The notes beneath the pieces are model-generated. The model saw nothing but the letters and a program-made list of their open reading frames with translations. It was not told the DNA's origin and made no database searches. A DNA stretch of 64,000 nt from Apium graveolens (taxonomy: Eukaryota; Streptophyta; Magnoliopsida; Apiales; Apiaceae), in contig NC_133650.1 of NCBI RefSeq assembly GCF_009905375.1, positions 69,537,073 through 69,601,072 on the forward strand. Direction: 5' to 3'. Positions within the stretch are counted from its first letter, which is position 1, and each line of letters begins with the position of its first letter. The position numbers and the translations under genes are program-made. Below, piece after piece: positions 47,434 through 57,750 of the stretch.

Positions 47434-48260
47434 TCATCTTTCTGCTAGTTTTGGGATAAACCTGGGAAGTGCTGCCAAACATCCTGCCAGTTTCTGAATG
47501 TCTTTTTGAGTCCGGGGAACTGCCATTTCCATTATAACTTTGATTTTCTCCGGGTTGGCTCCGATTCCCCGTTCACTAACCAAAAAACCGAGAAATTTTT
47601 CAGATGATACTCCGAAGGCACATTTCTCCGGATTCAGCTTCATGTTGTACTTCCTTAAATTGTCGAAACATTCCTTGAGGTCTTTGATGTGATCAGGGAT
47701 TGTGATCGACTTTGAAATCATGTCATCGACATAGGACTCCATGTTCCTCCCCAGTTGGCTTTTGAAGATGGTGTTCATCATTTTATGATATGTTGCCCCG
47801 ACGTTGATTAGTCCGAATGGCTTCAAGATGAAAGCGTATACCGCCCGGTTTGTAATGAATGCAGTCTTTGCGATGTCTTCCGGATTCATTTTGACTTGAT
47901 TATATCCAGGATAAGCATCCATGAAGCTTAGCATAACATGGCCTGAGGTGGCATCTATCTGCTGATCGATGTTGGGAAGGGGGTAGGAATTTTTAGGGCA
48001 TGCTGAATTGAGACTCGTGTAATCAACAAACATTCTCTACTTCCCGTTGGATTTCTTGACTAATACAACATTTTCTAGCCAATCCGGGTACTGAATTTCA
48101 CAGATGATATCTGCCTTCAATAATTTTTCCACTTCTTGATCGATTGCTTGCTGTCTTTCTGGGACAAATTTATTCGCTTTTGCTTGATGGGACTTTGTTT
48201 TGGATCTACATCCAGGCCGTGTATTGCAGTAGATTCATCAATCCCTGGCATGTCCTCCGG
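47434..48260 (-). pseudogene. Element A reverse transcriptase
   Basis: Single minus-strand frame from QEVEKLLKADIICEIQYPDWL (~48120) through VDYTSLNSACPKNSYPLPNI and DAYPGYNQVKMNPED, to the intact catalytic box SYVDDMI (~47735) and FLGFLVSERGI. A Trp codon before RMFVDY has become TAG (48037-48039). Apart from that and the two stops bordering RNase H, the frame is open to 46320. Confidence 0.88.
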
Positions 48261-48527
48261 GGTCCGGGTGAATACATCAGCATATTCTTTCAATAGATCA
48301 ATAAGCTCTTTCTGAAAGGTGGTTTCCAGTTGATCTTCCGGGTGGGGTTCCCGGTTCCAGTTCTACTTCTATTATCTGCTGGGCAGGTTTGACTTTCGTC
48401 TTCTCTTTGGTTTCCACAAACTTCTAAATCTGGGCATCAACATTGGTTATGCTATACCTCGAACCTCGATCATATTCACATATAGTCTGGCCCTTTTACC
48501 GAGATGTTCACGATGCTTTTTTCTGCT
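48261..48527 (-). pseudogene. Element A protease-RT linker
   Basis: Minus-strand coding in mixed frames, with a pattern resembling the Tat linker before RT (MPGIDESTAIHGLDVD-like near 48230). Several shifts. No domain function. Confidence 0.5.
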
Positions 48528-49391
48528 TTATCCCTTGGGTAGGGATATTATCTTCTTCCTGTTTTCCGGTCTGGGTTCTGCCATGACCAAGGCTTGGCCA
48601 TAACACTTCCCTGCCATCTCTCCGTCTCCTTTCAATTCTCCAATACCTCCCGGGGTTGGGAATTTGAGCTTTAAGTGAATTGTTGAGGGGATTGCCCAGA
48701 GTTTTGTGATCATGGGCCTTCCAAGGATCATGTTGTATGATGAGGTTGTAGTTATCACGTATAACTTCATAATATGAGAGATCTGCTGGGGTGTAGTCCC
48801 ACAGATGATGGGTAGATAAATGACTCCCCGGATGGGAATCATTGTATTCCCGAATCCATACAAGGGGTCTTCGAGGCAGGGGTCCATGTGGAGGTGGCCG
48901 AGCTCCATTCTGTTAAGTGTATGCTCGAACACAATATTAGCAGAGGAACCATTATTAACTAAAATTCTTTTTACCTCATTATTTACGACATCAAGGGTTA
49001 CCATCAAGGCTTGGTTGTGGTCCGGATCGAGTCCTTCAAATTCAGAGTAGGAGAAGTATATTGGCTCATCCTCAAAAGGCTGGATCATTATCACATCATT
49101 ATTCAGGTCCGGGCTCCGGGGTGGTGAAGCCGTTCCTCCGAAGACAACATTTACCATGTTTTTGCCGCTTCCCGGGGCCCTGTCCTTGTCATTCAACCTT
49201 TTCTGAAGATACTGGTTCATGTTTCCTTTCTTGATTTGATCTTCAATGAACATTTTGAGAGAGAAACAGTTTTCTGTTGTATGTCCATGATCTTCATGAA
49301 ACCCACAATGTTTGTCCCGGACCCTGTTCTCAAGGGGCGCAAGTAAAGGTTTCGGTGGATAATAGAATGGTTTATCTTTAACTTCGTGCAA
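48528..49391 (-). pseudogene. Element A nucleocapsid finger and protease
   Basis: Open 287 codons. A zinc-binding motif CGFHEDHGHTTENC (residues ~29-42) is typical for Tat gag ends. The aspartic protease follows with RILVNNGSSANIV near residue 165. The expected active site is DxGSS, so the catalytic Asp is Asn here, a change that should abolish activity. ILGRPMITKLWAI and the end of the fold come near residue 225. Confidence 0.8.
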
Positions 49392-49410
49392 GATGTCAGC
49401 CCGGGGTCTA

Positions 49411-50767
49411 TTAAGATGTGTCCACTCTGGTTCTGGTTTGGGCTCTTGGGTTTCCTTTCATTCTTTCTGGGTTCAGAGTATGAATTTGGGGTTGGGTCCC
49501 CCGAGATTGTTGGATGTAATTCGCTTGTCTGTCTAACTTATATCTTTTAACTTTCTGGGAGGAAGAGCGACGCTCCGGGGACTCATCGTCATCATGGATT
49601 CTCCTGTTCATCTTCATTGACTTCAGAAAGTCATTTTCTTTTATAAACTTAGATGCCAAGGCATAGGCAGATGCTAAACTCTAGGGTTCTCTGTGAATCA
49701 AATCTTTGACATATCCCTCGCAGGATATTGGATGCAAGTTCCTTCGAAAGATGTTTATAACTTCCTTTTCTTCTAAGTTAGAGAGCTGGTTGACTGCTTC
49801 CTGGAATCTTTTGATGAATTCGAGAAGGGACTCCTTACTTCTTTGCTGGATTGTCTCCAAGTGGCACATTTGCAATTCATTCATTCGGTTAGCTCTGAAC
49901 CTTTTTAAGAATATCTCGCGAAAATCTTTCCAGGAATCCACACTCCGGGACGGAATTCGGCTGAACCATTTTTGAGCCCCACCCTTGAGTGTTGATGTGA
50001 AGAAACGGCACCTTGTGAGGTATCATAAATTTTAAAGATTTGTTCAAAGTATTTTAGATGCTCTTCGGGGTCAGCTAACCCGTCAAAGGAGTCGAAATTG
50101 AAATGTTTGAGCCCGGTTCTCTGGGAGTTGATTCTAACTTCTTGGTAAAGGGGGTCGCCGCCGCACCAACTTCCATGTCAGCTTCTACCTTTCTCTTGAG
50201 ATCACGAAGAGCCCGGGCCATCTGCTCCTGTTTGGAATCTTTTTCGGACTCCGAATCAGAGGAGACGTGAATTCAGTGGGATCTCTTTTTCAACTTTTCT
50301 TCTTCATCCCGAATTCTCTTCTCGATGATTTCTTTAGCCTTGGCTTCTTCTTCTTTCCGAATCCTTTCTCGATGGGCAGCTCTTTTGATTTCATCCCGGG
50401 CGTCGTCTGGAGGTCTATTCAGGTTTTTTGTAATTCGATCCAGGACTGATCCCCAGGATTCCCCAGAACACTCCTCCTGATCCCCTGGGCGGGTTTCAGG
50501 TTCAGCATTATACTTTTCCTTCCACAGGTTCATTGCAGCTTGTATATGATCCGGGGTCATGTCTCCCCAAGGGTTGGCCGAAGTTTCGGCATACTTGTGT
50601 GCAGCCTTCTCAAGGGTTAGCCTCTGATCTCCTGGTTGGAGATTTTGAGAGGGAGTCTGGGTTATGGGGGGGCCTTTATCCAAATCCTCCATTTCTCCGT
50701 CCCTGGGTTGGGGCGGAGGTGACAGGAAAGAGGCGGAAACAGCTGTTTTGCTCTTTCTTGATGTCAT
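49411..50767 (-). pseudogene. Element A gag, broken into three frames
   Basis: The start at ATG 50765-50767 gives a 164-residue N-terminal part with a charged coiled-coil end (EEAKAKEIIEKRIRDEEEKL). From about 50030 to 49681 lies the capsid core: GGAQKWFSRIPSRSVDSWK, FREIFLKRFRANRMNELQM, ESLLEFIKRFQEAVNQL. The linker 49659-49411 leads to the zinc motif. A deletion and shifts lie at 50030-50270. Confidence 0.8.
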
Positions 50768-51064
50768 GGTTATTTAACAATATCACAAATTTATAGTAAT
50801 GTAACTTGCAGCTTCAAATACTAATACATATATTTTAGATTTAAAGTACGCTGTAATCAACTACCGAGAGCTCCAAAACTATTACAATGTTATGACTAGA
50901 GTGGCTAACAAGATCCACTAACGGTACTTAAAGCAAGCAAGTTCAGGGTAAAAAGTAGATCTGAGAGATTGGGAGTGAAGTTCTTACTAGAGTGTAGTAT
51001 TCTGATTTCCTGGGCGAAGTAACAGCGGCAGATATGAACGCCACTGGACGGAGGTTCGACCCTT
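50768..51064 (-). other. 5' leader of element A
   Basis: About 300 bp between gag ATG and primer site. No ORF or repeat seen. Confidence 0.6.
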
Positions 51065-51077
51065 CCTTCTAGCGCCA
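51065..51077 (-). other. Primer binding site of element A
   Basis: Plus-strand ccttctagcgcca is the reverse complement of TGGCGCTAGAAGG, the kind of non-Met primer site found in Tat elements, one base from the LTR end. Confidence 0.75.
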
Positions 51078-51078
51078 A

Positions 51079-51602
51079 TGATAATCCCAGATCACCCCGG
51101 GGTCCCTTCCTAGTTGAACCCGGACTCAAACTCCATTTGGACAGAAATAACGGCGGCGTGTGGTGTAGCTGTAGGGTGGGAACCTACAAAATAGAACTGG
51201 AGGGTGGTGGCGTCCCCGCGGCACCTCCGCCGTAAGAATGAGAAATGGTTTTGAAGGAGAAAGGGGTAAAACGGGAATTATACGAGTATATTGTGGTGTG
51301 TGTATATATGTGTGTATATAAGAGATGAAGTAACCCCTTATACCCCTTTTGTTTAGCCTTTTATAGGCTTTTCACTAAGGTTTAGGGGTTTGTACCTTTT
51401 GATCTGGACCGTAGGTGTGTTTTTTGGACTGTAGGACGTGTGGATACCCATGATGAGCCGATGTACTGTTGAATCTGGACCGTAGGAATGTTCTGGATTA
51501 GGGGTAACTGGACGGTGGTGATGTTGCCACGTGTCCTTGGGTCTTTCAGGGTTATTGCTGAATGCTTCCTGGGCCCTTCTTATTGGGCCTTGGGTAATGT
51601 CA
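51079..51602 (-). repeat. 5' LTR of element A (~524 bp)
   Basis: Plus strand begins tgataatccc and ends atgtca, i.e. TGACAT...TTATCA on the minus strand. The right boundary is inferred from the TG...CA rule and from the similarly sized LTR of F with the same tgataatcc end. No second copy is in the window. Confidence 0.7.
51312..51322 (-). promoter_or_regulatory. Probable TATA box of element A
   Basis: gtgtatataag on the plus strand, TTATATACAC on the minus strand, within the LTR. Motif only. Confidence 0.4.
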
Positions 51603-52246
51603 ATTAGGTTGTCAAAAGCAAATATCTAAAAACATCTATAATAAGAGATCATTAAAATAGTTGACAAACTTGCTAAATCATCATGTATATTAATATTTTA
51701 TTTTTATTCATATATTAATTTGACAACATTCTACTCAATTAGTTTTAGACGTTTAAAAGTTGTCTATGTGATTCAAAAATTAAATTGTAAATGACTAATA
51801 AATTAAAAAGAAAAATATTGATACAGCCATACCCAATCGAAAAAGAATGTCCAACACTTTTTGCACTTTTATATGTATCAATTTCATTTGTGTTTCCAAT
51901 AATATATAAAATATTATTTCCCTATTCTATTTATATAATACATTTTTTGATAATTTATTGAAATTGATATCTTGCGGGTGCCAACCAATGTAATATTTTC
52001 TGGAAAAAGACTACAACAAGTGATATGGAAGAGGGAAATATAAAAATTACTTCTTCCGTCCCACAATAGTAGTCTCTCTTAAGATATTTGTTCCCTATAA
52101 TATATGTCCACTTTCAAATTTCAAAGCAATTGTATTGATATTCTTCTTGAAAATTGTACAACAATTAATGAGGGGTAACAAGGGGTGAATAAAAGTGTGC
52201 ATTCATGCATTTATAGTGGGTATAATTGAGAATGTGTCATTAAATA
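51603..52246. other. Non-LTR DNA between elements A and F
   Basis: AT-rich, with no ORF and no host gene. At 52050-52083 it has a sequence like one end of a Stowaway element (cttcttccgtcccacaatag after a TA), but I find no matching opposite end, so it is probably a truncated MITE. Confidence 0.5.
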
Positions 52247-52522
52247 CTCCCTCCGTCCCTAAATAGTGGTCACATTTGCAAAAAAAATTATCCCTAAATA
52301 GCTTTCACATTTTTCATTTCAATGTATTTTTCTAAAGTTTTTTTTCATCTATACCCTTATATATCTATTTCCAATGACTGCCTCTATATTTAATGTATAC
52401 ACACATAACTTATCCTTAAATGCAATAATTAATGGCAAACATGGAAACAAAGTAAATAATTAAATGTTTCTTAATATGTGTGTTCTTTTGTAAATGTGAC
52501 AACTAAAAAGGGACAAATGGAG
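52247..52522. mobile_element. Element I: Stowaway-type MITE (276 bp)
   Basis: Terminal inverted repeats begin CTCCCTCCGTCCCTAAATAG on the left. The right end reads as CTCCATTTGTCCCTTTTTAG on the opposite strand, and both continue into a shared TCACATTT-like part. TA duplications lie at 52245-52246 and 52523-52524. The interior is AT-rich and non-coding. Such MITEs are moved by Tc1/mariner transposases in trans. Confidence 0.88.
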
Positions 52523-52561
52523 TAATATTTTTATGATAAGCATAAAAATTGAAATGAAAGT

Positions 52562-53078
52562 TGATAATCCTCTAAATCTTCGTGGGCTCTTATTCTCTTA
52601 GGATTGGGCCGACCGGGCTTGAATGTTGGGGGTACCTGGAATGGAATGCCCAGTAAAGATTGGATCTCCGGGATACCTCCGACATAAAAGTGATTATTCC
52701 GGCCAAATTCTAGAGAGAGAAAACTAGAGAGAAGGTAGAGCTTACTAGTATATGAAAATTGTGAACCTCTTTTCCTATTGCTTCGTTAGGTATTTACAGG
52801 GGTCAAGGGCATGTGAGTGGCACATGCGCATGAGGGAATGTGCAAGAGATGCCAAGCCTGCTGACGTCGGTGACGGTGTTGTTGCTGGTACGATGTTGAC
52901 GGATGATGGCGTGTCAGGAGTCCCATGCGGGTGTTAGTTGCCCATGTGGGGTATTAGTTGGGCTTGTCAGCTGGTGTCCAGCTTTGTTGGGCTCCAGAAT
53001 CGGTCAATGGGTTGAATTGGGCCCATTATTTGGGGCTGGCATCATATTTGGTCCTGGATGGCTGGGTCGGGCCTATCA
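52562..53078 (-). repeat. 3' LTR of element F (~517 bp)
   Basis: Plus strand tgataatcc ... gcctatca, so TGATAGGC...GGATTATCA on the minus strand. Directly followed by a purine tract. It shares the tgataatcc terminus and size with the LTR of A. The partner LTR is not in the window. Confidence 0.75.
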
Positions 53079-53096
53079 TTTTCCCCCACTCCCTTA
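53079..53096 (-). other. Polypurine tract of element F
   Basis: ttttcccccactcccttat on the plus strand is ATAAGGGAGTGGGGGAAAA on the minus strand, next to the LTR. Confidence 0.75.
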
Positions 53097-53147
53097 TGTA
53101 ACTTTTTGTTGCATAGGGGAGTAAGTATGGAAGCTGTCATGATGGGA

Positions 53148-53545
53148 GTTATTTTTGAGTTGGTGCCCCCTCTCTGGAGGACCCTTAAGACCATCTTTTA
53201 AATGGAGGACATGATTTAGTCAAAGTTGAGTTGGTGCCCCCTCTGAAATATCGACCGGGACCTTCTTTCATATGGAAGATGTGGTTGAGTCGAAGTTGAG
53301 TTGGTGCCCCACTCTGGAAGTCGGTTGGGAGCGTCTTTCAGATGGACTACGTGGTTGAGTCGAAGTTGAGTTGGTGCCCCCTATGAAAATCGGTTGGGAC
53401 CGTCTTTCAGATGGAAGACGTGGTTGAGTCAAAGTTGGATTTGAAGTTGAGTTGGTGCTTCCCTCTGGAAGTCGATTGGGAACGTCTTTCAGATGGAAGA
53501 TGAGGTTGAGTCGAAGTTGAATTTGAAGTTGAGGCTGATGACTAT
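53148..53545 (-). repeat. ~70-bp tandem array in the 3' UTR of element F
   Basis: The landmark gttggtgcc(c/t) recurs at about 53158, 53230, 53300, 53369 and 53451. Units carry tctggaagtcggttggga and gtctttcagatgga followed by gttgagtcgaag. One unit is longer through a small internal duplication (ttgaagttga). The sequence is unrelated to the array of A. Confidence 0.85.
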
Positions 53546-54226
53546 TCATTGGTGAATTTGTGTGCCTTTTCAAATTAGGAGAAATAGTTGGGTTTTTTTG
53601 AAAAGTTTTGAAAAAATAAGAGTTTTTGGGGAGTTGAGCGCCGAAAAATCAAGAAATGTGCGTTGATGGCTATCAATGATACGTTATCAATGTACGAGAT
53701 GGAGATGTCTGAAGGTAATGCTATAATTTAGGGGCGTGGGAAGCCAAATCGTCATTGGCGGGTTTCTTGGCAGCCAATGATTGGACGCCATGTGTCCTTG
53801 GTGGTTTGTTCACTTTTTTGTCATTCTAGTACGTTTCCACTGAGAGATAAAAAATCCAAATGGGTGAGAAAAACCAAAAAGCTGAAAGAGATTATCAAAG
53901 AGATTAAAGGATAACCTTTTTGTGCCCCGTTCTTTCCTTGTTCTTTCTGCTGCCATACTATTTGATCATGCATATATTTTATTGGTTTTTCTTTTATATT
54001 ACACATCGTTGTAGTGGTATAATCCAAAAACCTCTTGTTAATTTTTTAGAATCGCGGGTCTTAAAAGTGTTGTCTATATTTTTTATTTTTGGTTTTGTTT
54101 GTGGTTTCTAGGTTATGTTTTCAAGGTTGCACGCATTTTTGGATTTGGGTGATGAACATCAAGGTTGATGTTTATCTTCTCGTGTGTGTATATGTATGTA
54201 TAGGTTTGGCGAGTATATTTTGTTGA
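53546..54226 (+). other. Upstream region of the F antisense ORF
   Basis: AT-rich, no convincing ORF. It should hold the promoter and 5' UTR of the antisense ORF if that is transcribed. The long T-rich stretch near 53960-54110 shows no clear TATA choice. Confidence 0.4.
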
Positions 54227-55840
54227 TTGATTCTGAGCAAATATTTTTGTTTGTCTAGGTTATTTTCGAGTGCAGAGCGCGGTGAAATGGTGAGGTCAGT
54301 GAATTTGCGTTATCTGAGCATGGCAGCTGATGCCGCTCACGAATACGATTGGATTCAGAGTGGGGGTGACCCAATTTTTCTAGGTTCGCAAGATGGTGAG
54401 ATCTGGGTTGTGGCGGGTAGTGTTAGTGAACATGGTGGTCAGGGTTCGGAGGATACAATGTCTATGAGGTTGAATCCACTAGATACGGGAGTCGGTAGAG
54501 ATGGTGCTGGGCCCTCGAGGTATCCTAGGCGGGAGGTGCCGGCCGTGGTGAGTGTTGTTGAAGGAGGCGGTGATAGCTCAGGTTCGGCTATGCTGACTTC
54601 CATCCATGTGGAGAGGGTTATTGAGATTGTTGTCGGGGCTTAAATGTTAGGTTGAAGCTGGTTTATGCTGGCCGTGATCAACCACTCCACGGGGATACTA
54701 ATGGGTGGTTATATAATGAGAGGCTCAGTTATCCAGCTTTTTTGAATTTTATGTCGTTCCAGGACCAGTACTTCAATGCATAAAAGAAGGAGTTGATGGA
54801 AGACAACGTCGCTCCTCCCCAGTTTGATAGGAAGTTGTTGGATGATGCTTTTGAGGGTATGTAGTATGCAAATGTCTGAAACCAGTATACCTGAGAGCAC
54901 GAGAGGTTCGTTAAGTGGGTTTTTAACATTTCTGATGGGTATGAATGGAGGTTTGCCAAAAATGATGAGTGGCCTTACCACCGACCCAAAGGCGGTTATG
55001 GGGCGGTTCCGGTTAATTTCTTCCGGGTTGGAATCCGGCTCGGCCTTCATAATTTCTTCCGTCATTTGTTTGTGGATGTTTTTAAGTACGGTTTTTGGCA
55101 GTTCATACCTAACAATATGAGGATCATAACCTACTTCATCGCTCGGTATGCCGATATAGGCTTGGATCCTACCACTCAATTATTCTTCACATTTTTGTGT
55201 CCAGGTTACTAGTATTGCCCCAATTTATTACCTTCACTGGAGGAGCAACAAGAAGTTTGGGAAGAAGTGGTATCACATTTCTTCGTTAAATAAGACGTGT
55301 CATTTGGAGTATATCTTCATTTACCGTGGGGATTTGGCCTGGTTTCCGAGTTGGAATGTAAAGATTGAAGTTCCATTGGAACCATTTACTGTGTCCGAGG
55401 GCGGGTTGCGTGAGATTCATCGGTTTACTCATTATGAGCAAGACGACGAGTAGATCTTAGAGCTGATCCAAGATAGGTATTTATTGGTGATGTATAATGG
55501 TAAGAGCTGCTTATGCATTCGTATCCCATTTTGCTGTTTATTTATATTCGTGTCCGGCATGCTGTTACCTTAATCTTTCATACAATATTTGCATACACCT
55601 TGTTACCGTAATTTATCATACAATGTCTCTGCTCGGCTATTTGAAAATTGTCGTGTTTGTATTGCAGTCATTCACCATGCCATTACCTATCCGGAGATGT
55701 TGAAAAAGAGGGCCATGCTCAAGGTTTTTAAGTAGAATTCGGTAGACGTCCCGAAGGAGGGTGTGATAAAGAGGATGCCGGTTGCTACTACTAGTGGAGA
55801 TACAAGCATTAGATCGCATGCAACTGAAACAACTAGGGCT

Positions 55841-56045
55841 GTTCACGAACCGAGCTGTTCGTGAACAAGCTCGAGCTCGGCTCGTTAAGAGCTCGTTCGG
55901 CTCGGCTCATTAACGAACTCGAGCTCGAGCTCGAACAGAAAAATATGTTCGTTAAGCAAATCGAGCTCGAGCCGAGCTTTGGGTTGTTCGGCTCGAGCTC
56001 GGCTCGGCTCGAGCTCGGCTCGGCTCGAACTCGTTCGTTAAAATT
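55841..56045. repeat. Left subterminal GAGCTCG/GGCTCG repeats of G
   Basis: Many overlapping copies of GAGCTCG and GGCTCG. A perfect 10-bp inverted repeat (GTTCACGAAC and GTTCGTGAAC) near the tip could form a hairpin. Subterminal motif clusters are the usual hAT transposase binding sites. Confidence 0.8.
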
Positions 56046-56259
56046 CAAAAAAATTCTAATATATCCTAAATATTTTTATATATGTATGATTTTTTTTTAA
56101 AATCCGACTTCACTGTATTTTTTTTTATCTTCCAACGATCATTCTGCATACCATATGTGATATATTTTGAGGTGATTTAGAAATTTTATATTTTAGTTTC
56201 TAATTTTAAAATGTAGCTTCATAATTATATTTTAGTTAAGATTTTTTTTTAAATATTTT

Positions 56260-57480
56260 TCATCTTCCAACCGTATGTATGTTATAAAATATATATTTCA
56301 ATGATATAACCAAAGTTTCACATCAAAAACAATTTTATTTGATTTTCTATTTTATGGTCAAACTAATGTTTGACTATTAACGCTAACTAGTGTTTAATCC
56401 GAATTTGTTGTTTCGATTATTTTAAAAATACTTTATATCGATCCAACCGTATGGATGTCATAAAATATAAATTTTATTGATATAACCAAAGTTTTAGATC
56501 AAAATAATTTTATTTGGTTTGCTATTTTAATAGTCAAACATTATATTGACTAGTCTTGGTAACTAATGTTTAGTCTTGTATTGGTGTCTCGGTTTATTTA
56601 AAATTATTTCTAATTGATCCAACCGTATGGATGTCATAAAAAATATATAGTTTGACTATTAACGCTAACTAGTGTTTAATCCGGATTTGTTGTTTCGATT
56701 ATTTTAAAAATACTTTATATCGATCCAACCGTATGGATGTCATAAAATATATATTTTATTGATATAACCAAAGTTTTATATCAAAATAATTTTATTTGAT
56801 TCGCTATTTTAATAGTCAAACATTAGTTTGACTAGTCTTGATAACTAATGTTTAGTCTTGTATTGGTGTCTCGATTTATTTAAAATTATTTTTAATTGAT
56901 CCAACCGTATGGATGTCAAAATAAATATATTTTAATGATATAACTAAAGTTTCAAATCAAAATAATTTTATTTGGTTTGTTATTATAACAGTCAAGTATT
57001 AGTTTGACTATTACCGCTAACCAGTGTTTAGTCCTGATTTGTTATTTTGATTATTTTAAAAAATACTTTATATTGATCCAACCGTATGGATGTCATAATA
57101 CATACATTTTATTTTATTGATATAACCAAAGTTACAGATCAAAATAATTTTATTTGGTTTGCTATTTTAACAGTCAAATATTAGTTAAATATTAGTTTGA
57201 CTAGTACTAGTAACTAGTGTTTAGTCCTGTATTAGTATCTCGATTTGTTTAAAATTATTTTTAATTGATCCAACCGTATGGATGTCAAAATAAATATATT
57301 TTAATGATATAACCAAATTTTCAGACCAAAATAATTTTATTTGGTTTGTTATTTTAACAGTCAAGTAGTAGTTTGACTATTACCATTAACTAGTGTTTAG
57401 TCATTAATTGGTGTTTCGATTTTTTTAAAAATATTTTTCCTTGATCCAACGGTATGAATGTCAAGATATATATATTTAGT
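56260..57480. repeat. Internal ~176-bp repeats of G in alternating types
   Basis: gatccaac(c/g)gtatg recurs at 56440, 56616, 56722, 56898, 57074, 57268 and 57443, and a diverged unit lies near 56262. Most intervals are 175-176 bp, with one of 106 and one of 194. Units preceded by ctttatat-gatcc (56440, 56722, 57074) alternate with units preceded by ttaattgatcc (56616, 56898, 57268). Confidence 0.8.
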
Positions 57481-57564
57481 GATATAACCAAATTTTCAAA
57501 AATAAATAAATTTATTTGATAAGTTATTTTCGCAGTCAAATATCGGTTGACCAAAATTTTTTCT

Positions 57565-57750
57565 GGCTTGGCTCGGCTCGACTCGGCTCGGCTCGTTTAT
57601 GTTCGCGAACAAGCTCGTGTTCGGCTCGTTAGTTAACGAGCTCGAGCTCGAACACGTTTTTTGTTCGATTAGAAAGCTCGGCTCGGCTCGGTTCGTCAGA
57701 AAAAAAATTAAAGCTCGGTTCTGTTCGATCAAAACTCGCTCGGCTCGGTT
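57565..57750. repeat. Right subterminal GGCTCG/GAGCTCG repeats of G
   Basis: Mirror of the left cluster, with repeated GGCTCG and GAGCTCG blocks up to the right inverted repeat. Confidence 0.8.

Larger units (their letters stand above)
1..51602 (-). mobile_element. Element A: Tat-lineage Ty3/gypsy LTR retrotransposon, split by nested insertions
   Basis: Outermost element of the left 51.6 kb, read on the minus strand. From right to left it has a 5' LTR (51079-51602), primer site, gag, protease, reverse transcriptase, RNase H, a second RNase H, integrase, the pol stop near 787, and a 3' UTR with a tandem array at the window edge. The second RNase H and the primer type are hallmarks of the plant Tat lineage. 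Two large insertions (B and D) interrupt it. The 3' LTR must lie left of position 1. It is defective: there are several stop codons, a deletion in integrase, and the protease active-site Asp is replaced. With inserts removed about 6.5 kb is visible. Confidence 0.85.

Noticed and set aside
53268..53573. 101-codon minus-strand ORF with internal repeats
   Set aside because: It is simply the translation of the ~70-bp tandem array, whose unit length does not keep one frame throughout.
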